The notes under the pieces: model-generated
Told to the model about the DNA's origin: nothing
Seen by the model: only the letters and a program-made list of their open reading frames with translations
Database searches by the model: none
Shown here: positions 35,286 to 43,979 of the stretch, in pieces
Layout of the letters: every line of letters begins with the position of its first letter
Numbering within the stretch: position 1 is the stretch's first letter
Program-made: the position numbers and the translations under genes
From: Allobosea sp. ASV33
GTDB lineage: Bacteria > Pseudomonadota > Alphaproteobacteria > Rhizobiales > Beijerinckiaceae
DNA: 64,000 nucleotides
Direction of reading: 5' to 3'
Assembly: GCF_016428755.1 (NCBI RefSeq)
Contig: NZ_JAELTI010000001.1
Span: 62,001 to 126,000 of the forward strand

Positions 35286-36179
35286 ATGGCCTCGACGCTC
35301 AAGACATCCACGCGAAGAACGAGAACCTTCCTGTCGGGCTCGGCCGCTCTGGTTCTTCCGGCCATCCTGCTGCTGCTCGTCACGTACATCCTGCCTTTGC
35401 TCCAGGTGCTGAGGCTGAGCGTCTCGTCGGCGGATCCGAGCGTCCTGGACGGGGCGGGTTTCACGCTGCGACACTATTTCGAGTTCTTTGCCGATCCGAC
35501 ATCGCTGCGGGTGATCTGGCGATCGCTCTGGATTTCGTTCGTCAGCGCGCTCATCGCACTGGTGATCGCCTATCCCTATGCCATCAGCGTCGCGAAGAGC
35601 GGACCGGTAATGCGGCGCGTTCTCATCTCCTTGGCCTTGCTGCCGATGACGACGAGCGGCGTGGTGCGCGCTTACGGCGTCATCATGGTTCTTGGCCGCG
35701 AGGGTCCGCTCAACAAGCTTTTGATGGCCTTGGGCCTCGTATCCCAGCCCGTCCAGTTTCTATATGGCCCGGCGGCGCTGATCATCGGCAACATCTACTT
35801 CGTCATGCCCTTCGTGATCTTGCCGCTCGCGGCGGGAATAGCCCGCCTCGACGGCCGGTTGCTCGAGGCGGCATCGACCCTGGGCGCGACCAAGGTCAGC
35901 ATCAACCGCACGATTACCTTGCCGCTGCTGGTTCCTTCGATCGCGGCGGGCACGATCGTCGCCTTCACGCTGAACATGACCGCTTTCGTCACGCCGGGCC
36001 TGCTGGGCGGGCAAGGCTACCTGATGCTCACGACCCTGCTCGGGCAGCAGATGTTCAATCTCGCCAACTGGATCACGGGTTCGGTGATCGCCGTGGTTCT
36101 GCTCGTCATCGTGATCGTGACGATGACCGCCTACCAGACGTGGCTCGACAGGAAGGCAGGCTTCTATGCGCCAAGATAG
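35286..36179 (+). CDS. ABC transporter permease 1 (PotB/opine type)
   Basis: A 297-residue inner-membrane permease with six predicted segments: one N-terminal near 18-40, and a core with the EAA loop EAASTLGATKVSINRTITLP near residue 196, the contact site for the ATPase. It is the first of two permeases of the spermidine/putrescine/iron class. The start follows a GAGG site (35271-35274). The end overlaps permease 2 by 14 bases. Together with SBP and ATPase it makes a complete importer. Confidence 0.92.
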   Translation: MASTLKTSTRRTRTFLSGSAALVLPAILLLLVTYILPLLQVLRLSVSSADPSVLDGAGFTLRHYFEFFADPTSLRVIWRSLWISFVSALIALVIAYPYAISVAKSGPVMRRVLISLALLPMTTSGVVRAYGVIMVLGREGPLNKLLMALGLVSQPVQFLYGPAALIIGNIYFVMPFVILPLAAGIARLDGRLLEAASTLGATKVSINRTITLPLLVPSIAAGTIVAFTLNMTAFVTPGLLGGQGYLMLTTLLGQQMFNLANWITGSVIAVVLLVIVIVTMTAYQTWLDRKAGFYAPR

Positions 36180-36981
36180 CAGCAGATCCCGGCTGGCCGA
36201 CGTCTCGTTCGGCGACGCCTTCCGCTACGCTGCCACTTCGTTCGGTGCCGTTATTCTCGTGCTGCCGATGCTGGCCGTGATCGTCTCATCCTTCGGGGAG
36301 ACCGCCTATGCCCGCTTTCCGCCCCAGGGCTTCACCCTTCATTGGTACACGGCGTTCGACGAGGTTCCGGGGCTGATCGCCTCGCTGATCTACAGTCTGA
36401 AGCTGTCGCTGATCGTCACCGCAATGTCCGTGGCGCTGGCCCTCCTGAGCGCGATCGGACTCACGCTGCGGGTCATTCCCGGCCGAGCGCTGATTACGAG
36501 CTTTCTGATGCTGCCGCTCGTGCTGCCCTCGATCGTGGTCGGCCTCGCGCTGATGCTCTTCTTCAGCGCCTTCTGGACCGCCGACTATTTCACGGGGCTG
36601 GTGATCGGCCACCTCATCATCAGCTTCCCCTATGCGCTACGCAGCATCCTGCCCGCTCTGGAGACTTTCGACCGCAATCTCTGGGCGGCAAGTCGGACCC
36701 TGGGCGCCAATCCCTGGCAGGCCTTCCGGACGATCCTGGCGCCGATCGCGATGCCGAGCGTGCTGTCGGCCGCGCTGTTCGCCTTCCTGATTTCCTTCGA
36801 CAACTACAACGTCTCAGCATTCCTGCAGGATCCGCTGACACCACCCCTGCCGGTGGTTCTCTACAACCAGGCGGAGCAGGCACTGAGCCCGGTGCTGATG
36901 GCTGTCTCTTCCGCCTTGATCCTCTTCTCCGTGGTGCTTGTCGCCCTGTTCGGCAAATACCTGATCAGCACCGGCAAGTGA
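36166..36981 (+). CDS. ABC transporter permease 2 (PotC/opine type)
   Basis: A 271-residue permease. Segments lie near 25-45, 78-105, 115-140, 150-165, 200-220 and 243-265. The EAA-like loop is AASRTLGANPWQAFRTILAP near residue 178. It overlaps permease 1 and is followed 29 bases later by the binding protein. As the PotC-like half it forms the heterodimeric channel. Substrate not defined by the sequence. Confidence 0.92.
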   Translation: MRQDSSRSRLADVSFGDAFRYAATSFGAVILVLPMLAVIVSSFGETAYARFPPQGFTLHWYTAFDEVPGLIASLIYSLKLSLIVTAMSVALALLSAIGLTLRVIPGRALITSFLMLPLVLPSIVVGLALMLFFSAFWTADYFTGLVIGHLIISFPYALRSILPALETFDRNLWAASRTLGANPWQAFRTILAPIAMPSVLSAALFAFLISFDNYNVSAFLQDPLTPPLPVVLYNQAEQALSPVLMAVSSALILFSVVLVALFGKYLISTGK

Positions 36982-37010
36982 CGTTTTCCATAAAAACAAG
37001 GGGAACTGAA

Positions 37011-38090
37011 ATGACCATCGCGACAAAGGTCAATCCATCACGCCGGACCATGCTGAAGGCAGGAGCTGGCGGTCTGGCTATGCCGTTCCTTGGCAACCGG
37101 GCATTCGGTCAAAAAGTGACGCAGGTTCTGGTGACTCTGCCTGACGCCTCGATCGAGAAACTGGTGCTCACCAGGGTCGCCCCAATCTTGCGGGACCGGT
37201 TCAAAGTCGAGTTGAAGACCCAGCAGTCATCGTCCTCGCAAGTGTTGTCCACGATGCGCGTGCAGCGCAGCCGACCGACCATCCTGGCTGCGACGCTGGA
37301 TCTGAGCTTCGCGATCCAAGCCTTGGAGGAGGGGCTTGCCGAGCCTGCGACCGTCGCCAACATTCCCAATCTGGCCGATGTCATTCCCAAAGCCTTCGCC
37401 GCGAACGGCAACATCGTCAGCTTTATTCTCAGCGCGGATACGTTGACCTACAACACGGCGCTCTGGCCGAAAGCGCCCCAGAGCTATGCCGACATTTTCG
37501 ACCCTGCCAAGGTCAGGACCACGGCGGTTCCGGCAGCCGGGTCGAATATCGGCCTCGAATTTCTGGCCGCGGCGTCGGCAGCCAGTTCCGGCAAGAGCAT
37601 CACCGAAGCGATGAACGATCTGGAAGCGGGCGTGCGCTATCTCGGGCGGTTCCGCGACCAGATCAAGATGATCTACACCCGCTCGCAGGAGGTCATGCCG
37701 CTTCTCGCCAATGGCGATGTCGGCGTGTGTTTCAACAAGACCCGCTTCATGACGGACTGGATCTTCCGGGGCGCGCCGCTCGATTGCATCGTGCCGACGC
37801 AAGGCGCCTTCTACAGCCTGAACTGCCTCGTTCCGGTGAAGGGCTCCCCGGTCCCGGAGATCGCCAACGCCTATATCGACATCATGCTGTCGCCCGAGAT
37901 CCAGAGCCTGTGGGCGTCGGAGATCGGCTCGGCGCCGGTGAACCGACGAGCCGTAATCGATATCCCCGAGGCGATGAAGCGGATCGTGCCGAAGCCGGAG
38001 CAGATCGAGAAACTGGCTCTGTTGCCCGAGCTGCCTCAAAAGCAGATCGCCGAGCTGACCAAGCTCTTCAACAGCGAAGTCGCGCGATGA
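37011..38090 (+). CDS. ABC transporter substrate-binding protein, paralogue 2
   Basis: A 359-residue periplasmic protein. The N-terminus SRRTMLKAGAGGLAMPFL is a twin-arginine-like signal, cleaved near AFG. It shares most of its length and many blocks with the protein at 32421: FILSADTLTYNTALW, TRSQEVMPLLANGD, TRFMTDW, GAFYSLNCLVPVKGSP, EIGSAPVN. The ATG at 37011 has AAGGGGAA 5-12 bases before it. It overlaps the ATPase start by ATGA. The two paralogues may have different ligands or be a duplication under one regulator. Confidence 0.93.
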   Translation: MTIATKVNPSRRTMLKAGAGGLAMPFLGNRAFGQKVTQVLVTLPDASIEKLVLTRVAPILRDRFKVELKTQQSSSSQVLSTMRVQRSRPTILAATLDLSFAIQALEEGLAEPATVANIPNLADVIPKAFAANGNIVSFILSADTLTYNTALWPKAPQSYADIFDPAKVRTTAVPAAGSNIGLEFLAAASAASSGKSITEAMNDLEAGVRYLGRFRDQIKMIYTRSQEVMPLLANGDVGVCFNKTRFMTDWIFRGAPLDCIVPTQGAFYSLNCLVPVKGSPVPEIANAYIDIMLSPEIQSLWASEIGSAPVNRRAVIDIPEAMKRIVPKPEQIEKLALLPELPQKQIAELTKLFNSEVAR

Positions 38091-39184
38091 CGGCGTCGAA
38101 GAATTCGGTCCCAGCCCTGGAGTTGCGACGCCTCGTCGCCTCCTATGGTGGCGAGCCGGTTGTCAACGGCATCGACCTCTCCGTCGCTCCCGGCGAGTTC
38201 ATTTCCCTGCTCGGCCCCAGCGGCTGCGGGAAATCGACCACGTTGCGGTTGATCGCGGGGCTAGAAAACCCGCTGAGCGGGGAGATCGTCGTCAACGGCA
38301 AGACCCTCAACGGCGTGCCGCCGCATCGCCGCGAAATGGGCGTCGTCTTTCAGGATTACGCACTTTTTCCGCATATGACCGTGTCGCGCAACATCGGCTA
38401 CGGGCTCGAGATGCGCGGCAGGGCGAGCAGCGAGATCGCGCAACGCGTCGCCGAGATGATCGAGCTCGTCGGGCTGTCCGGCTTCGGCGATAGGCTTCCG
38501 GGCGCCCTGAGCGGGGGGCAGCGCCAGCGTGTCGCGCTGGCCCGGGCCCTGGCTCCCAAGCCTGCCCTGTTGCTGCTCGACGAGCCGTTCGCGGCCCTCG
38601 ATCGTCACCTTCGGGTGCGGATGCAGACGGAGCTGCGGCGGATTCAACGCCTGATGGGCGTCGCGACGATCTTCGTGACGCATGATCAGGAAGAGGCGCT
38701 GGCGATGTCGGACCGGATCGCCGTGATGTCCACCGGCGTATTCGCCGACATAGGCGATCCCAGGCGCATCTACATGAAGCCGGCCTCGCGCTTCGCTTTG
38801 GACTTCATCGGCGGCTCGTCGGTGTTGCCGGTCGTCGTCGAAGCGATCGGCGCGACGGAACATCGTTGCCGGGTCGAAGCCACCGGAGAGATCGTCATCG
38901 CCGGCCAGGCTCTCGACTACCGGCCCACCGTCGGCGCCAGGGCGCTTCTGGCGCTGCGCGCCAATCAGATCCGGCTGCGCGACGCGGTCGAACCCGGCGA
39001 GAACGGTTGCCGGGTGCAGATCACGGACAGCGTCTTTCTCGGGACCTCGACCGAGTACGCACTCGATCTCGGGGGCGTGTCGTTGGACGCGATGCTTCCC
39101 GCATCCGCCCCGGCGATCGCGCCCTCGGCGTCAAAATTCGCCTGCTGGTCGAAAGCCGATGGCTGGCTGGTTTCAAGAGACTAA
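38087..39184 (+). CDS. ABC transporter ATPase (PotA/FbpC type)
   Basis: A 365-residue ATPase. Walker A is GPSGCGKSTT near residue 43, the signature is LSGGQRQRVALARA near 143, and Walker B is LLLLDEPFAALDRH near 162, followed by THDQEEALAMSD. The C-terminal 110 residues form a TOBE-type regulatory domain (ALRANQIRLRDAVEPG). This class powers import of polyamines, iron or opines. Overlaps the binding-protein stop by four bases; the aldolase follows after 17 bases. Confidence 0.94.
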   Translation: MTASKNSVPALELRRLVASYGGEPVVNGIDLSVAPGEFISLLGPSGCGKSTTLRLIAGLENPLSGEIVVNGKTLNGVPPHRREMGVVFQDYALFPHMTVSRNIGYGLEMRGRASSEIAQRVAEMIELVGLSGFGDRLPGALSGGQRQRVALARALAPKPALLLLDEPFAALDRHLRVRMQTELRRIQRLMGVATIFVTHDQEEALAMSDRIAVMSTGVFADIGDPRRIYMKPASRFALDFIGGSSVLPVVVEAIGATEHRCRVEATGEIVIAGQALDYRPTVGARALLALRANQIRLRDAVEPGENGCRVQITDSVFLGTSTEYALDLGGVSLDAMLPASAPAIAPSASKFACWSKADGWLVSRD

Positions 39185-39201
39185 GAGAAAAAGGAAAGAC
39201 A

Positions 39202-40005
39202 ATGCCTGTCCCATTCAGCAATTCGCTCAAAAAGAAGCTGGCGCAGGGCGCGACATGTTTCGGCGCGGTCATGCGGCTGCATTCGACCGAGATCGTCGAG
39301 ATGGCCGGAATTGCCGGCTGCGACTACGTCGTCGTCGACGCAGAGCACGAGCCGTTCACGGTGCGGGAGGCCGCCGAGCTGGTCCAGACGACCCTGCTGT
39401 GCGGCATGACCCCGATCGTGCGGCTCGGCCGCTCTTCGATGCACATGATCGACCCGATGCTGTCGGCCGGCGCGCAAGGCTTCAATCTGGCGCGGGTGAA
39501 GACCGCCGCGGACGTGCGCGAGCTGACCGATGCGCTCTATTATTACCCCCATGGGACGCGAACGGTCTATGCGCTCGGCCGGTCCGGACGCTTCGGTTTC
39601 GAAACCGAGGAAGACAGCTGGATGAAGGAGGTCAACGCGGAGCTTCTGGTGGGTGTGATCATCGAAGAATCCGAGGCGATCGACAACCTCGAGGCCATCC
39701 TGGCCGAACCGCTGCTCGATTTCGTGGATTGCGGGGCCAAGGACCTGCGCCAATCGATGAACATGCCGCCGATGAGCGATGTGAAGGCGATCGAAGCGTC
39801 GGTCTTCGCCAGGGCGAAGGCCGCAGGCAAATTCACGGGGCACAGCGTCCAGGGGCACCTGCCCGACGAGGCGGTCTACCGGTCCTTCGCGAAGGGCGGC
39901 GGCGTGATGCTCAACGCTACGCCGAGCGGCATCATCATGTCGGCGCTGGCGGCCCAGGCCGCGCTCGCCAGGACGATCTCGGCGAAGCAGGAGAAGGCGG
40001 CGTGA
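39202..40005 (+). CDS. HpcH/HpaI aldolase/citrate lyase family protein
   Basis: A 267-residue class II aldolase-like protein. The motif DYVVVDAEHEPFTVRE near residues 38-53 holds the catalytic His and acidic residues, with VRLGRSSMHMIDPMLSAGAQ near 75 and GVIIEESEAIDNLEAIL near 150 carrying the metal ligand Glu. Members cleave 4-hydroxy-2-keto acids to pyruvate and an aldehyde. With the upstream RraA-like protein the operon has two aldolases, pointing to a branched keto acid. ATG 39202 has an AGGAAA site. GTG of the next gene overlaps its stop. Confidence 0.9.
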   Translation: MPVPFSNSLKKKLAQGATCFGAVMRLHSTEIVEMAGIAGCDYVVVDAEHEPFTVREAAELVQTTLLCGMTPIVRLGRSSMHMIDPMLSAGAQGFNLARVKTAADVRELTDALYYYPHGTRTVYALGRSGRFGFETEEDSWMKEVNAELLVGVIIEESEAIDNLEAILAEPLLDFVDCGAKDLRQSMNMPPMSDVKAIEASVFARAKAAGKFTGHSVQGHLPDEAVYRSFAKGGGVMLNATPSGIIMSALAAQAALARTISAKQEKAA

Positions 40006-40826
40006 AAAAGACCTCGCTCTCCCACCTCACCAACATCGAAGTCTTGAGCGCCGCACAGTCCGGCAGCGTTCTGCTGCTGCCGATCGGCACCGTGGAAAGC
40101 AACGGGCCGCACCAACTGCTTGGATGCGACTTCATCATTGCCGAAAAGCTCGCTCTCGCCGTTGCGGCGCGCACGAACGCTCTCGTTATGCCGACCCTGC
40201 ATTACGGGCTGTCGGAAATGCACGATTCATTGCCCGGCACCTTCACCCTGTCGGAACCCATCTTCTCGCAGCTCGTCGAAACGGTGGTGCGCGAGGCGGT
40301 CAGAAACGGTTTCACCAAGATCGTCATGTTCAATTGCCATCGGCAGAATATCCAGCCGCTGGAAATCATCGGCCGCAAGATGCGGCGCGAAGCCCTGGCC
40401 GATCTGGCGCTGCTCGACCCCCTGGAAATCACCCGCGACGTCGCCGGCGAAGCCTTCAAGGGCGATGGCAAATGGGCGACGGGCCATGGTGGCGAGCCCC
40501 TCATGTCCCTGATCGCTCATCTCCAGGGCGATGATATCAGGCTCGATGCGCGGTTTCCGCCGGGGCTCAATAGCGTCGCCGGGTTGCAGCCGCTGGGATC
40601 ATCGAAATTCGCCTTCAAGGCCAGCAAGGTCGGGCTGTTCCCCCTTTCGAAGGAGGTCAACGCCAGCGGTGCCTGGGCCGACGTGACCAACAGCAGCGCC
40701 GAGCGCGGCCAAGTCGCCTTCGACAAACTGTGCGACTATGTCGTGGAGTTCGTCGAGATGTTCGGCACCACCGATATCCTGTCAAATGCCGATCAAGTGG
40801 CGCGGCCATCGGTGCGGGCGGGATAG
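40002..40826 (+). CDS. Creatininase/creatinine amidohydrolase family protein
   Basis: A 274-residue metal amidohydrolase. Metal ligands can be seen in LPIGTVESNGPHQLLGCDF (Glu, His, Asp), HYGLSEMHDSLPGT and ATGHGGEPLMSL, the equivalent of the HAGExxTS motif, with FNCHRQN in between. The family hydrolyses cyclic amides and formamides. It starts at GTG 40002 overlapping the aldolase stop. In this operon it would open a lactam or amide before the aldolase and asparaginase steps; this is inference. Confidence 0.9.
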   Translation: MKKTSLSHLTNIEVLSAAQSGSVLLLPIGTVESNGPHQLLGCDFIIAEKLALAVAARTNALVMPTLHYGLSEMHDSLPGTFTLSEPIFSQLVETVVREAVRNGFTKIVMFNCHRQNIQPLEIIGRKMRREALADLALLDPLEITRDVAGEAFKGDGKWATGHGGEPLMSLIAHLQGDDIRLDARFPPGLNSVAGLQPLGSSKFAFKASKVGLFPLSKEVNASGAWADVTNSSAERGQVAFDKLCDYVVEFVEMFGTTDILSNADQVARPSVRAG

Positions 40827-40830
40827 GCCC

Positions 40831-41835
40831 GTGACTTCGCCCGATCAGGATCTCACCGGCAAGGTTGCCATTTTCGCATTGGGCGGAACCATCGCCATGG
40901 TGCCGGGGGTCGACAGCGGAGCCGTCCCGCGGCTCGATGCGAACGATCTGGTCAAGGCCGTTCCCGCTTTGGCGGCCTTCGACCTCGACGCAGTGAGCTT
41001 CAGGCAGAAGCCTGGTGCCCACCTGACATTCGACGACATCGAGAGCCTCGCCGGTCAGATTCAAAAGGCCTGCGAGCGTGGGGCCACAGGGGTCGTCGTC
41101 ACCCAGGGAACCGACACGATCGAGGATGTAGCCTTTGCCCTCGATCTGCTCCTAGACCTCTCTCGGCCCGTGGTAGTGACGGGAGCGATGCGCAATCCCT
41201 CGCTGGCCGGGGCAGATGGTCCTGCCAATCTCCTCGCCGCGGTTCACGTTGCTCGCTCGCCCGTTGCGCGCGATCTCGGCGTCCTCGTCGTGTTCAATGA
41301 CGAGCTTCACGCCGCGCGTTTCGTCACCAAGCAGCACACGACCAATGTTGCAGCCTTCGTCTCCCCAAATGCAGGCAAGCTCGGATGGCTATCGGAGGGC
41401 GCGGTCGTTGTTCCGCTAAGGCTTCCCAAAGGGCCTTGTATCGCGCGGCTTCCGGACCCGCGTCCCGCCCATGTCCCGCTTCTGACGCTGACGCTCGATT
41501 TCGATATCCGAACCCTCAAGGCCGTGGCTGAAACGGACGTCGACGCGCTCGTCGTCGAGGCGCTCGGAGGCGGTCATTGCGGCCCCGAGGTGGCCGTCGT
41601 GCTCGCAGGTATCGCAGCCGAGAAGCCTGTGATCTTGGCCTCGCGGACAGGGGCTGGACAGGTACTGCGAAACACCTACGGCTTTCCGGGCAGCGAGATG
41701 GATCTGTTGGGAAAGGGCCTTGTCGACAGCGGCTGGATCGATGGACGAAAAGCGCGGATTCTGACAGCGCTGGCTATGAGGTACGGTGCGTCACCACAGC
41801 GCATCAGCGACCTGTTGACGGCCTTTCGTGGCTAG
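40831..41835 (+). CDS. Type I/II asparaginase family protein
   Basis: A 334-residue amidohydrolase. The first threonine nucleophile is in FALGGTIAM near residue 18, the second conserved site is VVVTQGTDTIEDVA near residues 86-96, and TGAMRNPSLAGADGPANL carries further active-site residues. No signal peptide, so cytosolic. The GTG start at 40831 lies four bases after the creatininase stop. It would release ammonia from asparagine, glutamine or a related side-chain amide. It closes the operon. The following 41836-42231 gap has nothing I can support. Confidence 0.92.
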   Translation: MTSPDQDLTGKVAIFALGGTIAMVPGVDSGAVPRLDANDLVKAVPALAAFDLDAVSFRQKPGAHLTFDDIESLAGQIQKACERGATGVVVTQGTDTIEDVAFALDLLLDLSRPVVVTGAMRNPSLAGADGPANLLAAVHVARSPVARDLGVLVVFNDELHAARFVTKQHTTNVAAFVSPNAGKLGWLSEGAVVVPLRLPKGPCIARLPDPRPAHVPLLTLTLDFDIRTLKAVAETDVDALVVEALGGGHCGPEVAVVLAGIAAEKPVILASRTGAGQVLRNTYGFPGSEMDLLGKGLVDSGWIDGRKARILTALAMRYGASPQRISDLLTAFRG

Positions 41836-42231
41836 CAGGGGTCTGGATCGCCCATCGTAGGATTCGATATCCGAACGCGAGCGTCCCCCGTACAGGCTGC
41901 ATTTGTTGCGCATCCCATAAGTGCGCCATTCTTCCGATAAGAGGGAGCTGTTCCACCTCAAAAGTGCGTAAGGCACTGAGGCGCTCGTGGCAGGGCTGGC
42001 CGCAGTCCCTGCAGCTCTCGCGCCTTCTATGTTTCCGTAAGAACGAAACTGTATTTGTTGAACTGATGCACCTGAGGGAGCCGCGGCACGCCATCTACCC
42101 AATGATCGCCCCTGATGGTGTTCAGGCCGATCAGACAGCGATCCGAAGGACCGCCGATTGTTGCGTGAACCGATTGGCTTCCCCCGCGTTTGCGAACTGG
42201 AATGAACAAAAGTTCGACCCGGGAGCGCAGC

Positions 42232-42905
42232 ATGCGATTTAACATCAACGGCAACTCCGTCGAGGTGGAAGCCGATCTGCGCACCTCGCTCCTCGATATC
42301 CTGCGCGATCATCTCGGGCTGACCGGCTCGAAAAAGGGTGCAACCAGGGGGCCTGCGGCGCTTGTACCGTGCTCGTAGATGGCGAGCGGATCAACGCCTG
42401 TTTGGGGCTTGCTGTGCAGTATGAGGGCCGCGAGATCACGACGGTTGAGGGGCTCGGGACGCTCGCCTCACTGGCGCCGCTGCAACAAGCCTTTATCGAC
42501 CATGACGGCTTCCAGTGCGGCTACTGCACGCCGGGGCGCGTGTCGCGCTTCCTTGGTTCCTTTGATTGCGGCCGCATCCTCAATCCCAAGACGGCAGCCA
42601 GCCAGTTCCGCGGCGGAATCATCATGGGGCTGGGCCTAGCCCTGATGGAGGAAACCCAGTTCGACGAGCGCAAGGGCCGGGTGATGAACCCAAGCCTTGC
42701 AGAGTACCATGTCCCGGTACATCTCGACGTGCCGGACATCGACGTGATCTGGACCGATATTCCCGACCCCCACACCCCCATGGGGGCACGCGGCGTGGGC
42801 GAGATCGGCATCACCGGCACCGGGGCCGCCGTTGCAAACGCGATCTTCAACGCGACGGGAAAGCGTGTTCGCGACCTTCCGATCACGCTGGACAAATTGA
42901 TCTAG
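42232..42905 (+). pseudogene. Xanthine-dehydrogenase-type remnant: 2Fe-2S subunit fused to molybdopterin subunit C-terminus
   Basis: The first part (42232-42540) is a 2Fe-2S protein: MRFNINGNSVEVEADLRTSL, the GSKKG...CxxGxCGxC region, then DGFQCGYCTPG, the second cluster. A missing T near 42339 breaks the frame right at the first cluster cysteine. After CTPG the sequence switches to the C-terminus of the large molybdenum subunit: FDCGRILNPKTAASQFRGGI, GARGVGEIGITGTGAAVANA, ending LPITLDKLI. A deletion removed the rest of the small subunit, the FAD subunit and most of the large subunit, fusing the two ends in frame. Confidence 0.88.
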
Positions 42906-43031
42906 CGATCGGGAGGAAGCGCAGGTAGTCGTGGATCAATCAGTACCGCCAAGCGCCGACGGCGAGCTAACGCCAGGAGCCGACCTTAAGCATCTGCCCG
43001 ATACGAGACATTCCGGCAGACGCTTAGCACT

Positions 43032-43264
43032 CTAGCGGCCGCGCTCGGCGGCCAGATCGACCGAGGCCGAAATCGCGTTGAAGCTGATCGTTCCATCGAG
43101 ATGTCGGCGAAGGCGACCGTGTCGTCTGACGCCGCGGCCAAGCGCAGTGTCTGGAGCGCGTCCTGGAAACCCATGATGCCGAACCCGACCGGTCGATGGC
43201 GCCTGTTCGAGCGGCGCGCTTCCGGGATCGTGTAGAGATTGATGTCAACAACATTGTCGAGCAT
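43032..43264 (-). pseudogene. Ribonucleotide reductase large-subunit fragment
   Basis: The minus frame reads MLDNVVDINLYTIPEARRSN, then RHRPVGFGIMGFQDALQTLR and FADISMER, and after a one-base shift near 43078 continues ISFNAISASVDLAAERGR to a TAG at 43032-43034. This is the conserved central part of class I NrdA proteins (DNVxDxxxYPxxEAxxSN, RPVGxGxxGFQDxL). Both ends are missing, about 60 of some 700 residues remain. It is an unexpected scrap between the dehydrogenase remnant and the IalB gene. Confidence 0.75.
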
Positions 43265-43316
43265 CTTTGGCGGGGCCGCAGCGCGCCTCGCTCTTGTCTT
43301 GCAGCGGCACCCAACG

Positions 43317-43979
43317 TCAACGCGATAACGCCGCGACACGATCGAGGGCGGTGGCAAGGCCTTGAAGCGAGACCGAGAACGGCGCGGCGGCGCCCCCATC
43401 GGCCGTCGCCTTGATCTTGAGGGCCGTGCCGGAACGCAGGGCGACGATCGTCGCCGCGTCGAAGCTGACCGAGACGAGGCAGCCACCCGGCATGCAGGTG
43501 CGGAAGCGCACCGGCTGCATGGCCGGCTTCTCATCGATCTGAAACGACGCGCCAGCATCGAGCGCCAGCCCGAACGGCAGGACGAGCGTGCCGGCCACCA
43601 TGTTGCCGCTTGGGGCGTTGAGCTCGATGGCGAGCACGCGCTGGCCATTCTGCTGCGCCTGAACCTGGCTCAGCACGCAACGCTTCTGATTGCCCTGCTG
43701 GGCGCAGGCGACACGCCAGTCCTTATAGGTCTCGTTGAGCGACGAGGCGCCGCCCGGCAGTCCTGCCGCTGCGCCGCCGGCGCCAGCCTGTCCGGTCGAC
43801 TGCGCCTGCGCGATCTCGAAGCGCGGCGGTGCCGGATCGTCGTGGATCTCCGTTGCCGATGCCACAAAGCTCGGCGTCGAGATCGCGCCTTCCGAGGCCA
43901 GCCAGCCGGTCACACCGCCGGCAACCAGGAGTGCTGCGAGGGAGGATAGGCCAAGGAAACGTGCCTGCTTGCGCATCAT
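43317..43979 (-). CDS. Invasion-associated locus B (IalB) family protein
   Basis: A 220-residue exported protein with an N-terminal hydrophobic segment (residues 8-26, LSSLAALLVAGGVTGWLAS). The IalB core follows: YKDWRVACAQQGNQKRCVLS near residues 87-105 with paired cysteines, and PVRFRTCMPGGCLVSVSFD near 150 with two more cysteines, ending LATALDRVAALSR. The family is named after a Bartonella entry factor but is widespread in free-living Hyphomicrobiales. It starts at ATG 43979, overlapping the SapC stop. Confidence 0.92.
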   Translation of the reverse strand: MMRKQARFLGLSSLAALLVAGGVTGWLASEGAISTPSFVASATEIHDDPAPPRFEIAQAQSTGQAGAGGAAAGLPGGASSLNETYKDWRVACAQQGNQKRCVLSQVQAQQNGQRVLAIELNAPSGNMVAGTLVLPFGLALDAGASFQIDEKPAMQPVRFRTCMPGGCLVSVSFDAATIVALRSGTALKIKATADGGAAAPFSVSLQGLATALDRVAALSR

